From assembly GCF_027596085.1 (NCBI RefSeq), contig NC_072456.1:15886744-15950743 (forward strand): a DNA stretch of 64,000 nucleotides, given 5' to 3'. The notes below the pieces were generated by a model. The model had not been told where the DNA came from and did not search any database. It saw nothing but the letters and a program-made list of their open reading frames with translations. The translations under genes were made by a program, and so were the position numbers. This document shows, in pieces, positions 39,871 through 51,879 of this stretch; the stretch's first letter is position 1, and every line of letters begins with the position of its first letter. Source of the stretch: Anoplopoma fimbria (Eukaryota > Chordata > Actinopteri > Perciformes > Anoplopomatidae).

Positions 39871-42477
39871 TTAACGTGGCCTTTAAACAAGGTCAAGCCT
39901 GTAGCCAGGTAACAATCGCAACTCATTAACATCCGTGAAGATCCATTGCTCTGGATATTGGCTTGGGCAGTCCCTCTGAAGCCGATTGTCTTTGGACGTT
40001 TCAAGCCTGTCAGTTTCACCCTACACAGCCTGTACAGCTGAGAGACATCTGCTGCCCAGAAAGACAGCTCTATCCGCTCGTACTATTCCCACATCTGCCC
40101 TGAATGATAGACCATGCTCAGAGCAAAGGCTGAATAATACTGTATCAAGAAATTGATGTAACGTTTTCACTTCCAGTTCCCTCGCCTAAAAGTCCAGGGG
40201 GGGTTTTGTTAAATGCCTGAAATAAGGTCTGTGGTTAACACAAGCTAAAGAGAACCTTACATTTTGTTCGACTATATAAAATATGTCAGTGGATACCCCT
40301 CTCCTGAATTTATAAGCTTTAAAGTGTCTGATTTTGGCTAAATGAATCTACAAACATCAAGCCGACTAGTCCACCTTAACAGCTATGTTGCGTATACTCG
40401 TGTTTATGGAACCGTGGTGTAGTAAATGTTCTGCTTGATTGAATTAACACTTCAAATATCATAAAAGAGGTGTTCATTGGTGAATATCATGTTACTCAAC
40501 AAAGCTTGTAAGTCTCATAAACTTGTGTTTGACAAGTCGAGGGAACCAGTTAAATTCCTATTCCAGGGGTTGGCCTTCAAAAAAACGTCATCCCTGCATT
40601 TGGCAGAGTTGTGCATTTTACATGCTAATTAATTGCCTTTATATTCTTTTCGATTCACTTTATGGTACAGAGCTGTAACGATGGCGGTAAGGAGAACAAT
40701 TGCATTGTGAAATGGGGAAGAACAAGAAATACATGATTAGATGAGAGCTGTATGATCAATTCTTGCATATGTCCAAGAGTGTGTCCTGCACTGCTTTCCA
40801 AATCAGATACTGTTTTATTTTTTATTTTTGTACATACTGCAGCTGCCCTAACAAAGTATGTATTGTTGCAAGCACTGTGCATTCAATTGGTGCATATTAC
40901 TTCGTCATAACATTTGACCTTGAACTTTGACCCTCTAGCTCATATATCAGCTGCGCTGAGATGTTGGTCAGATTATCCAGAAAAACATGATGGCTTGCAT
41001 ACTTCAAATGTGACCAGATGCAGTAGGATATCACAAATGTTAGGGTATTGGTATTGGAACGCACATCCATCAATAGCCTTGCCTGAGAATACAAATATGA
41101 TTCTACTTTCACTAAACTACTTAATTTTGATGCGCCGTGGACATTATTGACGTGGGGCTGGCAATGCTGAAATTAAGATACCGCAGGTCCCTCCCTACTG
41201 CTACAGTCAAACATTACAATCAATTCAGTAGATCATATTACCTAAACTAGCAATTCATTCATGTGCAATATTAATTAAACTGTTCAATATCAATATTTTC
41301 TATGGGCATAATGTGAATTCAACCGTTCAGTTTTATTTAGCTTCTTAATGTTTAACTGTTGATTATAAACCCATCTTGGTAACTGATGCTTGTTGTCATT
41401 GCACTATCCCCCTTGTTGCTGTAAGTCTGTAAATGTCCCTGCCATGGACTGAAGGATTATCTCATCTTAAACGTGGACACTCTGGGGAAAAATATAACTT
41501 AATTACCAAGAATGGAATTGAAATTAAAAAAAGGAATATAGGATAGCAGTCACAGAGGTTTATATGATAAATAATTAGTTGATTGTTTGAGTTATTGAGA
41601 AGAGGTATATGTGTTTTCTTCCTGGTCCTTTTTGGGCATGTAATATTTATCAATGTATGTTGTTTATGAGAATTTGCTATAATTACTGTTCTTTGTTTTT
41701 GTTAATCTTGTTTTGATTTTTATTTATTTGTTAGATGTTCAAAGTAAATAAATATAAAGACAATGAAACGAAATGATTGTCACTATCCACTCATATTTAT
41801 ATACATGATTCCCATTAGTATGTGACTGTATGAAAATTATTGTTAAATCTATGCAAGATAGGCATATCGTGTGTTTTCGTGGACGGACCAAATAGTGCGT
41901 CACTTTAAATGTTGCCGCCGCAAAGAATTGTGGGGCGGCATTATCTTCTTTCCTTATGAAAAGGAAGGTCCAGTGTATCCAGTGGAGATAAGAAAGGAAT
42001 AATTAAAGCACCTTTCCTTAGCATTTCGAGAATTTATATAAAGACCCATAAGGATATATTAGGGATACCGTGACCTGTGCAATTTACCTGTGCAAGAGTT
42101 CTACTGAAGCGTGTAAAATACACGGCCCATGTCCACTCTCAGATTGCCTTGAAAACATTCGCAAGAGTTGCATTTCTCAAGACCTCTCTCCATTTTTCTC
42201 TATCTACTGGCCGATGTGATACAAACATGCGTAGCTTATGGCGCCACCTTGTTACTAACCTATGCTGCTATGAGGCAACTTTTCAAAAGTCTGCCTAAAT
42301 TTTACTTGGTAATTGGCCCGAAACACAGCTATTGCCTGTGGACGTAGTAGTGAATAAGCTGTTCTCTACTGGCTTCTCTGACACAAAGCTCTCACTCTTT
42401 CTTGCTCTCTCTGTCTCTCTGGGTGTTTGTGTTATGTTTTCCTAGCTCATATATTCACCAAATCTAACTATGCGTAA

Positions 42478-42532
42478 TGTAGACAAAACGTATCCATATA
42501 TTAACTAATATGTAGACAAACGTATCCATATA
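42478..42532. repeat. Short spaced direct repeat
   Basis: TGTAGACAAAACGTATCC and the following ATATA recur 32 bases later with one A deleted (42478-42500 and 42510-42532). Confidence 0.85.
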
Positions 42533-42812
42533 ACAAATTAGCAAACATTTCACCACACGTTACTGTATAGTATTGTTAGGAGCAGCCATCCTTTCTTTCA
42601 CCTGCTCCACACTGAAAAGGAGTGCCATCTGTGTCTATGAACAAACACGGAATGTAATGGAAAAAAAGTAGAAGAAATACAAGTGACATATTCATAGTTG
42701 TTTGTGTCACTACCGACACTACTGTCTTACAACTCCACAGTACAAAGCTCTGTATTTTAAAGATGAGCCTCAGCCTGCCATGGCTGTAACATTGTTTTTA
42801 GTTGTGCATTCT

Positions 42813-42827
42813 GTTGCTAGTAGCAAC
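42813..42827. promoter_or_regulatory. X-box-like palindrome (RFX type)
   Basis: GTTGCTAGTAGCAAC is a mirror of two RGYAAC-type half sites (AGCAAC) spaced by three bases. Known: RFX proteins bind X-boxes made of such inverted halves with a 0-3 base spacer. Binding is inference. A CRE-like TGACATCACGT lies about 100 bases downstream. Confidence 0.35.
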
Positions 42828-43550
42828 CCCTACTGGCACAGTTCTATAGCAGTTACTGCTCAGCCTTTGGTTGGATTGGATTTATGCTCGCTGTAGAGTC
42901 CCCGGCGACAGTGTGCTTCAGGCAAAAATGACATCACGTATTGTGCGGAAAGCGGGAAGGGTCCGCAAGTTGTCAGCTGCGCACAAAGGGCTTTTCAGAC
43001 TCGACTGCCACAATAAAATATAAGGAAATAACTTAATGTATGTCTATGAATACGGCATGATTTTGGTTTATTGCATCTTGCTGGGAACACTTGTTGACTT
43101 CTTGCTAATATGTTTGTATGCTGTCTGGTGTTTAGAGCATACTGCAACGAAAAAATGAAAAAAGCTTTATCCTGCAGCGCGTGTGATTCTTTTGAATTTG
43201 AGGTCCAGGCCTCTTACAAATTGGGTCTAATATTTTGTTAGATTTGTTTGTGCTTTAGGGAAGATGATTGAATAAAATATAAAAATATTAATCCGACAAG
43301 TTTTAGATATTAATTTGGTGGAAGTTAATAATTATATTAATCCAGAAATGTAAAAGTAATTTTAAGATGAATCGGTATTAGTATTTATATATAGAGTGTC
43401 CTTTGTTTAAATTAAAGGCGTTCATTTATTAGTATTGTATTTGTTTTTACTCGTCCGAAGGGCAAAAAACAAAGGAATATCTGATTACTAAAATAGAAAA
43501 CCCCAAAATACCTAAACCAACTTACAAATAATTGAACACTTGAATATTGT

Positions 43551-43780
43551 TGCTGTGGCACATGAGGAAGAGCTCTTGACCCACAACCACAAGGTCAGTG
43601 GTTCAAACCCCTCTACAGGCAACATGCTGAGGTGTCCTTGAGTGAGACACCTAACCCCAAAATTGCTCCCTGGGTGCTTCATTTGCAGCCCACTGCTCCT
43701 CTGGGATGGGTCAAATGCAGAGAACTGAATTTCCCCATTGTGGGACTAATAAAGGCTTATTATTATTATTATTATTAATC
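43551..43780 (+). mobile_element. tRNA-derived SINE, near full length
   Basis: Seen: a head TGGCACATGAGGAAGAGCTC (A-box region) followed by GGTTCAAACCC at 43600-43610, an excellent polymerase III B box; a body with GTCCTTGAGTGAGACACCTA, CTCCCTGGGTGCTTCA and GCCCACTGCTCCTCTGGGAT; and an end GAATTTCCCCATTGTGGGAC, TAATAAAGG, then (ATT)n. Known: this order is typical of abundant tRNA-derived SINEs of ray-finned fishes, copied by a partner LINE that recognises the 3' end. Short divergence and intact boxes suggest a moderately young copy. Confidence 0.8.
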
Positions 43781-44033
43781 ATTTGTATTAGTACTAACTG
43801 TTACATTGGACTACTGTTGTGCTAACTGCTGAAAATGTGTTTCTTCCTGATATGAGGGGCAGTGCAACTTATTTGACAACCACTGTAGCCTAGACTTCTG
43901 TGAATTAAGTTTCCTTGTTGCTGTACTTCATATACCTTTGATCTAACCTTTGTTTATGGTATCCCATATTTTTCTGATTTGATCCTCTGATCACTATCAT
44001 TGAATTTGTTGTCCTGTTTTCACTGTTTTCACA

Positions 44034-44087
44034 GCTTCCAATAAAAACTTTAAAGGCCAGCAGCTGTTTTCAACTTTTATTGGAAGC
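44034..44087. other. Perfect inverted repeat, 13-bp arms, 28-base loop
   Basis: GCTTCCAATAAAA (44034-44046) and its exact reverse complement TTTTATTGGAAGC (44075-44087). The loop contains CAGCAGCTGTTTTC. Each arm holds a CCAAT/ATTGG core. Hairpin, paired binding site or mini-element remain possible. Confidence 0.75.
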
Positions 44088-44607
44088 GTGTTTAGCTCAC
44101 TGCATAGCTGTGCTCCCATACTCATAGTGAGGGCAGAAAACAGAAAGATAACCCAGTAAACCCACATTAATCTAACTCAGTTACAATTTCTCTCAAAAAA
44201 AAATTGTTAATTGATTAATGAAAAAAATTGGTATATGGAATTGGTGTTTTGTGCTTCTGGTTTGCAGTTTTAAAACTTCACATTCCCAATTCATTGCCAG
44301 GTGTCTTTTCTTTTCTAACATTCAACGGCCAACGGGTATGCTGGGCCCCTGGGCATGACCACCACACATCAGTGCATTCATATAAATCAGCACTAACAAG
44401 GCAACAAGCATCTTTTGAGTGAGATGTACAGTGCATCCGTTCAAGCAGGAATAATTTCCTCATGCAGAGTGCCTGTTTAAGCAGATGAGAGAAAGGGAAG
44501 ACAAAATTGTAGCAAATCTGGATACAAGGAGGGTTAAAGGGGTCATAAGACATGCACATAGTGAAATGGTGTAGACAGGCACTGTCACAGCCGGCCGTGA
44601 GAAGGGG

Positions 44608-44724
<117 letters not shown>

Positions 44725-44984
44725 GGTAGTGAGGTTGTCTGCTATGAGTAATGGCTCCTGTCTGATGGGCCTTGGGAAATGGAGTCGAAGCGATCGATAC
44801 GTTATAATGTTAACAACGATCCTTCCTCCCATTGTGCTTCCCGAGACAAATCTATTAAAGATACATCCCATCCCGTCGTCACCATCCATTGCCAACAGCA
44901 TACAGAGAGAAAGGGAGTGAGAGAAATGGCAAAGAGAGGAAGTGAAAGTGGTTGAGAGTTGGGATCTGCTGCTATGCACCGAAG

Positions 44985-45180
44985 CTACACTGTAAAATAA
45001 GGGGCTTGCATTGTGTCATGAATTGTTCACTCACATTCAATGACGAGCCATTTTTTTGGTCATGCACTTATTTGCTTTGATCGATTTGCAGCTCAGTGGA
45101 ATGTGTCTGGCTGTGTAGTGATCCTCTTGCCGCTGCATTGATTACCCATTAACGAAGCAATATCGACAAACGTTTTGACA
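44985..45180. promoter_or_regulatory. Candidate conserved non-coding element
   Basis: Between two TG arrays lies a repeat-free block with GCATTGATTACCCATTAACG at 45135-45154, combining a TGATTAC (PBX/HOX-like) and a CCATTAAC (homeodomain-like) core, and TTTGATCGATTTGCAG at 45076-45091. Enhancer role is inference. Confidence 0.22.
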
Positions 45181-45362
45181 TTTCTGAAATCGTTTCTAAA
45201 AAGGTGTTTGGATGACGCTCCTCACAAAAACGTTGGTAGTGTCTTTAAAAGTAATTACTATGAGGACAACCGATGGGTTTTGTTCAGATTCACTTCATTG
45301 TACATCTTGAGCAACAATAGCTTGAAACATGTTTGGATAAGTTTGCTTTTAATGATTGCTTA

Positions 45363-45448
<86 letters not shown>
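45363..45448. repeat. Long (TG)n microsatellite
   Basis: About 41 TG units, starting with one TTTG variant. Confidence 0.98.
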
Positions 45449-45449
<1 letters not shown>

Positions 45450-45880
45450 AATCTGAGTGGCCCCTCAGGCCAAGATGAGCAGTGAGTAGTGACGACAGCT
45501 AACGTCAACCATGTCTGATGTGCCACATGTGGAATTTTCATTACAGAGGAAAGTCAAATTGTCACACATGCGTGCAACGCCATCCGCATGACGAGGATGA
45601 ATGGGGGAAGATATGGTCAGCTGAGGTTGGGCAAAGTCTCAGCTGCCCCAGGACCTCCTGCTTTTCACCACCGCCCACACACCATAATGTTTATGTATTT
45701 TTGCCCGAGTGCACAGAGAGCATAGAGGTTGCATTCACAGCGAGTCACGTCAAAAAAAAAAACAGGTTCAACTCCTCTCTAAACCCGCTCCCAAGTTATT
45801 GAACAAGCTTTGACCCTCAAAGTAAAAGCATGCACACAAACAGCCAAACATGTTGATGTACCAATGGATACAAATAGGTT

Positions 45881-45904
45881 CCCCCTCCCCCTCCCCCTCC
45901 CCCT
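45881..45904. repeat. (CCCCCT)n hexamer repeat
   Basis: Four CCCCCT units. The minus strand therefore carries four G5 tracts with single-A loops, a quadruplex-capable pattern. Confidence 0.93.
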
Positions 45905-46078
45905 GCAACCCCAGCAACTGTACATTCTGAGGTTTTACGATCTTGACCTCATATGTAAGTGCCACAGAGTTGCATTGAAGGGATCAGCTTAAGTGAAAGG
46001 GCCCCCACTCGTCCTTCCTGCTACGACCCCCAAGCTGTTGACACAGATCAAGTTGCCCCCCCCCTCCAGATGTGAGTC

Positions 46079-46094
46079 GGGGGGGGGGGGGGGG
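46079..46094. repeat. Poly-G run
   Basis: Sixteen consecutive G, following a nearby poly-C run at 46057-46065; the pair could pair as a G:C stem. Confidence 0.9.
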
Positions 46095-46424
46095 CATCCT
46101 GGGGCTCCAGTTATGTGTATGTGTGTGTTTGTGTGTGCATGGTTGTAGGGCACACTCCAGTGTCGGCAATGTCACACCCCCTGGCACTTGACGCCACCGA
46201 CCTGTCAATGAGATGGATAGGCCTGCAATGCCGATGTAATGTTAGGGTGGGGGTGTGGTGCATATGTGTGGAGCCTCTTGCTCTCTGTGACACCCTTGCT
46301 TTCCTGTAATGAGCACCTCTTTAGAAGCTCGAACTGAAGCGCCCAGTCCCTTGAACGTCCCCGTAGATCACACAGTCCCTCGACTCCTTTTCGTCCAACT
46401 CAACCCCAGCGGTCTCTCACCTCA

Positions 46425-46710
46425 GAGGTCTTTATTAGCAGCTTTATTTTAAGCCCTGCATCCAGACAGCGCTGTTCTTGTCAGCTTCCCTCCGCATGCA
46501 AAGGTCTGACATCAGGCGGCGAACCCCCACCGCCCTGCCCATTCCCATGCCATGCGGTCAGACACTGCATTGGGTTCAGATCAAAAGAGATCTGGGTGTT
46601 ACGCTGGCATGGCTGTGTCCAGTCAGGACGCCCATGCTGTTTATAACTTAATTCACACATCTGTTTTCCTTATTGATTGCCCTGCTCAAATTTTAATGGC
46701 GGGCCAAATG
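46425..46710. promoter_or_regulatory. Candidate conserved non-coding element
   Basis: Repeat-free block with GGTCTTTATTAGCAGC, TTTATAACTTAATTCACAC and TTCCTTATTGATTGCCC, giving homeodomain-type and PBX/HOX-type cores plus an E-box CATCTG. Base composition is balanced and unlike the flanking simple repeats. Inference only. Confidence 0.22.
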
Positions 46711-46858
46711 TAGTGAGGATTGTATTTCTTGTTCTGAGTGGCCGGCTTATCAGATTTTCCCTTCACACTGACATTGTCAAACACTGAGCACAGGTTGAAC
46801 ATTAAGCAGGCAATAAGTCAATACCAAGACCAAAGTGGTAACACTTACAAACCTTTCA

Positions 46859-46883
46859 ACCCCCTCCCCTCCCCTCCCCTCCC
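46859..46883. repeat. (CCCCT)n pentamer repeat
   Basis: Four to five CCCCT units, 25 bases; on the minus strand four G4 tracts with single-A loops. Confidence 0.92.
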
Positions 46884-46889
46884 ACTGCC

Positions 46890-48490
46890 GCTTGAATATT
46901 TAATATGTCTGGTGCTCTAAATCTCAAGATGGCTGCAGAAGACCTGTCATTACTTAGCATGTGCCAAGTCCTTTCTAAAGCAGGATTGGGTTTGCACATC
47001 AGCGGGTGTAGATTTATGTTTGAGGCACAGAGTTGTGGTCAAATTCCAATCAATAAAGTATCACCAAGAGGTTAGAGGATTGACCTGTTCCTGGAATCAA
47101 TGTCCTCATCCATAACCAGTTAGAGAAGAGTTTTAAACTATCCTAAAAGTAAAGTTGATATTTATTCCTTGGAAATGTGGAAGAGTAGCATTACATCTTT
47201 ACAAGCTTTTGCCATTATCCTTTAAGCAGCTCTCTACATATTTTGATTTGTAATCATTCTATCCATTCTTGTAGCATTTCAGGGAGCATTAATGAAAAGA
47301 GTGTGTGCTGTGGTTTAGAGATCTGGTATGGAAGAATTGGTAAAGGCATTTGCTGATCATTTTTCCATGAAACAAATTAGTCAGAGGACTTTCCGAGTGG
47401 ATTCCTCAATGCAGTGAGGCGAAACCGTCCCCACGCCAGGAAGACGAGACACGCCACAAGTAGCTTCATCACACACTCACATGTACGCATGTTCACACAC
47501 AGCCAAGGAGATATTCAGACAGACAAATGCTCTCAGACAGATAGATTTGCAAACACAGAGCCAACGACATTCTTGGCAAACCCCAACACACAAACAGTCA
47601 CACTCACACAGCCACTCGGTAGATATAACCTAACCCCGACCCGGTCACATTGCTCCCACATAGCAGAGCAAGCCTAATGACTGTATGCTGTCTTTGAATT
47701 AATGTGGCTGGGGTCTATGGGAAGCACTATAAAGCATGCAAATCTCTGACAATACACACACATTCAACCAAAACACCCACTCCAACCAGAAGATATTCAC
47801 CCACCCGACAAATGGGCTTGTGTATGGACAAATGTACCCACACAGTACACATTCCTATATATACACACACATTCTCAAGGGATATACTTTCTCCTAGGGT
47901 GAATCTGCTGAGTGAGATACACATATATCAGCGTAAGCTCTCTGGGTGTCACAGATAGAAGTCACAGGACGATATTGGCATATTTTTGAGCAACATGGCA
48001 TGCTGACAAATGTAGTTATGCTGTGTCCTTACAAGACAGGTGTGGCTGTCTACTGCTGTACTTTTCAGTGTGTCTCACGCAGATGTTTTCTATTTTGCAG
48101 TGAAGAATAGAAACTAAGATTTAAAGTAAAGACATGATGTAATTTATGGTCAGACCCTTGATTAACTGTTTGGTTTGTGTCTGTTTCTCAAGAGACTCTA
48201 GAACAGAGACTTGAAATATTGCCGAGTTCTAAGTACACACATGTGCGAGGAATCACACATGTATGAACATCAACACACATACACATGCCTGGGTCTTTAG
48301 AATGCATCTTTGCACCAATGGTAAACAGGGCAACGTGGACTAAGGAGATACTGTTCCACACGTATCGAAAATTAAATTAGCCGACGCTATCTCATTTCTC
48401 CCAAAAGCAGCAGGGCCCATCTGCAAACATCAGACAGCCTCTCTTCAAAGACCTGTCGGTTCTTATTGTTTAAAGCCAGCCTCCACCTTT
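46890..48490. other. Gene-free stretch
   Basis: No gene recognised. CA-rich patches at 47465-47610 and 47750-47880 keep several Thr/His-rich frames open; these are not called. Confidence 0.5.
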
Positions 48491-48494
48491 AAAG

Positions 48495-48645
48495 CCCCGA
48501 CTCAATAAGCACTCGTGTTTATACAGAACGCATTTTCATTAACTGTAGCAAATTGCATTTTTCATCAATGAAGCTTATTTCATTGAAAACATTGTTTGGC
48601 TGGTCTGAGATTGTCATTAGTTACCATGCACAAGGCAGTGAAACC
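48495..48645. promoter_or_regulatory. Candidate conserved non-coding element
   Basis: AT-rich but non-repetitive block with CATTTTCATTAACTGTAGC, AAATTGCATTTTTCATCAAT, GCTTATTTCATTGAAAAC and GTCATTAGTTACCATG. Several ATTA and TTGCAT (POU/CEBP-like) cores lie close together. Its vocabulary is typical of vertebrate developmental enhancers; conservation untested. Confidence 0.25.
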
Positions 48646-49504
48646 AAAGTTAGAGATAATGGAAGTTGTTGTTTGTTGCCCCCCCCCCTCATTTTCTCTG
48701 TGATGCTGATGAAAATTTGAGATACAGGAATATCAATGATGGCTCGGAGCTGTTGACATTCTCTGAAGACTTGATTCCAGCTCACCTATTTTTCATTTTC
48801 ATCTTTGTCAAGTTGAGAGATTGATAACTCCCCTCCCCCCACTGAATTGAACTATACTTTGCACCAATACAAAAATAATTCTTGTAGAAAAGTATCGTCA
48901 GACTGCAGGCAGGTCTGCTTTGTTTCTCCAATCAGATCTTTAAGACAGATTATCAACACTGTTATTTGTAAGGTAACATCAACAACCTATTTTCAGGGGT
49001 TGCTGTAGTAACCATGTAGGCTTAAGTAACTACATCGCTAAGCTGGTGACACGGTTTTCCCATTAGGAAGCAGTCAAAACAAAATAAGAACTGAATGGCC
49101 AGAGCATCCCGTGAAACACAGCTGTAGAAGTCCAATTGGAATCTCATTTCAAGCTATCTCAAAATGTGGTAAGGATTGGGTTGGCAAAAATTGCAAGTGA
49201 TCTTTTGCTGTCAAGACTTTCTAAAATCAATCAGGATACAATCTGGATATGCCAAAAAACGAATTTGAGCTTGTATTCTGAACAAGGTTGCAAAGTTGCA
49301 ACAGCAAACTCAAGTAGGTGAACAGTATCTAACCTATTTTAAAACAATCCTCCCTTTGTTTAACTTGGAAATAATATGGAAAAATATGACGCATCTTCGC
49401 TGGTTAAGTTCCTATTAAGCCAGACTATTGCTGCTTTGTAAAATGGTAAAACCCTCCAGATTGGCTTTGCCTCCAGCCGTCTACTTTGATCTATCTGCTG
49501 TTTC

Positions 49505-49800
49505 AAGGCCTTAATTGCCCCTTAATTAGTGTGACCAGCAGACCCTGATGTTAGGGGCCGATCAAGAGGCAAAGCTCAGTTTGGTTAAAACAGTGACCCA
49601 CTATGTGACATAGTCGGTATGCATGCTCCGTTGCCCCACACAGTTCTTCAGTGGCCCCTGATGCCCACTAAGCCTGGGGGCCCCGTGGAAGACTGGAGAA
49701 GCACAAGCACTGGGGCCGGGGACCAAAGACCCTTAATTAACAGTGTTGGTTGGGCAACTAAAAGCTGGAGCAGATCTCCAGAGCAGAAATCCTCCCCCTC
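49505..49800. promoter_or_regulatory. Candidate regulatory block with paired TTAATT sites
   Basis: CCTTAATTGCCCCTTAATTAG at about 49509-49529 holds two CCTTAATT direct copies 11 bases apart. The following 49610-49800 segment is GC-richer with an open plus-strand frame (49619-49825) that has no known domain. Either an enhancer or an unrecognised exon; the former is preferred. Confidence 0.22.
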
Positions 49801-49829
49801 TGGTGAGTTCTGTTTGAACTACTAACAAT

Positions 49830-51770
49830 GCAAGAGCCCTCTTTCTGGGGTCAGCAAGTCAGTAACAAACGTAATTCTTTCTCGGACTCTTTCCAAAAAC
49901 ATTCTCTGCACAAAGAAATGCATTTCACATAGAGGGACTGATACCATGATGGTTTGGTGACTTGTTAGAGTGTCTGGCATGCTGTGGAAAATAAGTGTTT
50001 TGTGTTGAACAATGCCTCCACTTGCATTTGCATATAAACAATGCATGCATTATCGGGACACATCTGGACAGCTGTCCAAAACCAAAATGATTAATTGAAT
50101 TGGGGTCATGTTTACAGTGAGTAAAGCATGAAACATGTTTATATAATAATTAATTAACAGGAACAGAGGGTTTATGGAATCTTGTCCCTGCAATCCAGAC
50201 ATTTGTTGAAATGATTCAAGGAAGAAGCGTGTTTATGTCAGGGAGTTTTGTGTAATGGCAGCCCAGTCTGAATACCTTGACAGTGTATATGTGACCCAAA
50301 CCTCAACAATGACTGTCAAACTGTCTTTGAGCAAAGCAGTCGACCCAATTGCTCCGATGACAGTAAAACAAGGCAGCAGTAACACCAACAGGCGACAGTC
50401 TTAGTGTGAATATTTGCCCTTGAATATGAAGTAAGGTTTTGACACAGAATAAATAATAGTGAAATGATAAATAGGGCGCAACATAGCAGTCATTATAAAA
50501 GAGAAATCAGAAACAGCAAGAGTTAGTAATTAATTTGCTTGTGGTTTTGCATATCATAATGATAAACCACACTGTACCTTGAAGAAGAACACTAGAAAAT
50601 GTCATACTAACATGCATCACAGGATTATTTACTGATTTGTTTCTACTAGTCAAATGGTGAGATTTCCATATTTTCTAACAGTAAGGAACTCTAGGGGTTG
50701 AAGATGGATTGTTAGTCTTTACCTCAGAAAGATTTGACTGCACACTTAAACAAGCCATGCAGAGATTACTAATAGTAAAATGTGTTTAAATTAAACCTTT
50801 GCCAACATTTTTTTTCCTTTCAGAATTTCTTGAATTAAAATTGGTAACTTGATAAGCAATTATTCAGAACAATTTTAATTGATTTATACTCACTGTATTC
50901 ACTAAATTGCTTATATTTAATTTGAATGTGAATGTAAACAAAAAGTTAATACAAGAGACTTCATAGAACTCAAATAACAAGGCTGTGAGAAGACAAACAC
51001 ATTGAGGTGAAAACCTTTAACAATTCACAGCATCCAACAATTCTTTGTTTTTATGATTGACAGATTTGGGAGGCCAGTGTCACTGTGCCCAGAGAAAACT
51101 TAATACAAAATAGCAACTCATCCCCAGTTTTACTTTTTCCTCATTTTTACTTTTGCACTGAATACAGCTGTAAATCAGCTTCCACACTTGTTTTTTGTGT
51201 CATTTTTTCACTGCAGCCTGTTACTGTTTTGTCCACTGAAGCAAGGACAAAACGATGAAAGTAAAAACCAGGTTCCAAGCTGCTGACAGTCACTGTTGAG
51301 AGATCATGCCATTAAAGTGGAAAATAATATGCCTTCTCTTTCAAAAAGTGAAATAGAAACTGACAGGTAATGGGATATGGTAGAGAGGTACAGTATTTTA
51401 GGATTGGAAACAATTCAGCCTGGTCAAGACTGTAGAAGTAGCAAAGTTTCTCTTACTTTGAGGTTGAGGAGTAAGAGAAAAAGATGTGAACTGCTGACAT
51501 TATTTGTTGGATTGTTCGCTAGTCGGGCATTTTTGTGGCTGACCTTGGATTGGACCCCGAGGCACAATCTCTTCGACTGGCTGAGAGGTTGAGAAGAGTA
51601 GAGTTCTGTGTTGAGAAGCCATATTGATTTTGACCGTATTATTTCGGACCATCTTGCTAGTGGGGATCATCAAAGAGTGCCTTGACGATGATGTAATGGG
51701 TGGAAAGTTGTCCGCTTGCCACGTTATTGTTTGGTCCCTCAGCTTGCTAAGCCCCGTGCAGAATCTGAGC
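49830..51770. other. Gene-free stretch
   Basis: AT-rich, no gene, no transposon recognised. Frames at 51377-51787 show no domain. Confidence 0.5.
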
Positions 51771-51779
51771 GGAAGAAAA

Positions 51780-51870
51780 TCCCTCACTAATAGCTGTTTA
51801 TGAGTGGCTGAGTCACCTTAATAAATACTTACTTCTGGCCAATAGCAAGCGACAGCCCAACAGGCACGAA
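51780..51870. promoter_or_regulatory. Candidate regulatory block with AP-1 and CCAAT sites
   Basis: TGAGTCA at 51809-51815 is an exact AP-1 site; CCAAT at 51839-51843; between them CCTTAATAAATACTT with a homeodomain-like core. Repeat-free. Function inferred. Confidence 0.22.
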
Positions 51871-51879
51871 AATATATTG

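Larger units (their letters stand above)
45450..46420. other. Gene-free stretch with C- and G-rich simple repeats
   Basis: Contains (CCCCCT)n at 45881-45904, nine C at 46057-46065, sixteen G at 46079-46094, and a broken TG run at 46113-46137. Frames here have no domain. Confidence 0.6.

Noticed and set aside
43551..43625. Possible functional tRNA gene
   Set aside because: The B box is good but the head does not fold as a full tRNA cloverleaf by eye, and it continues into a SINE body and ATT tail.
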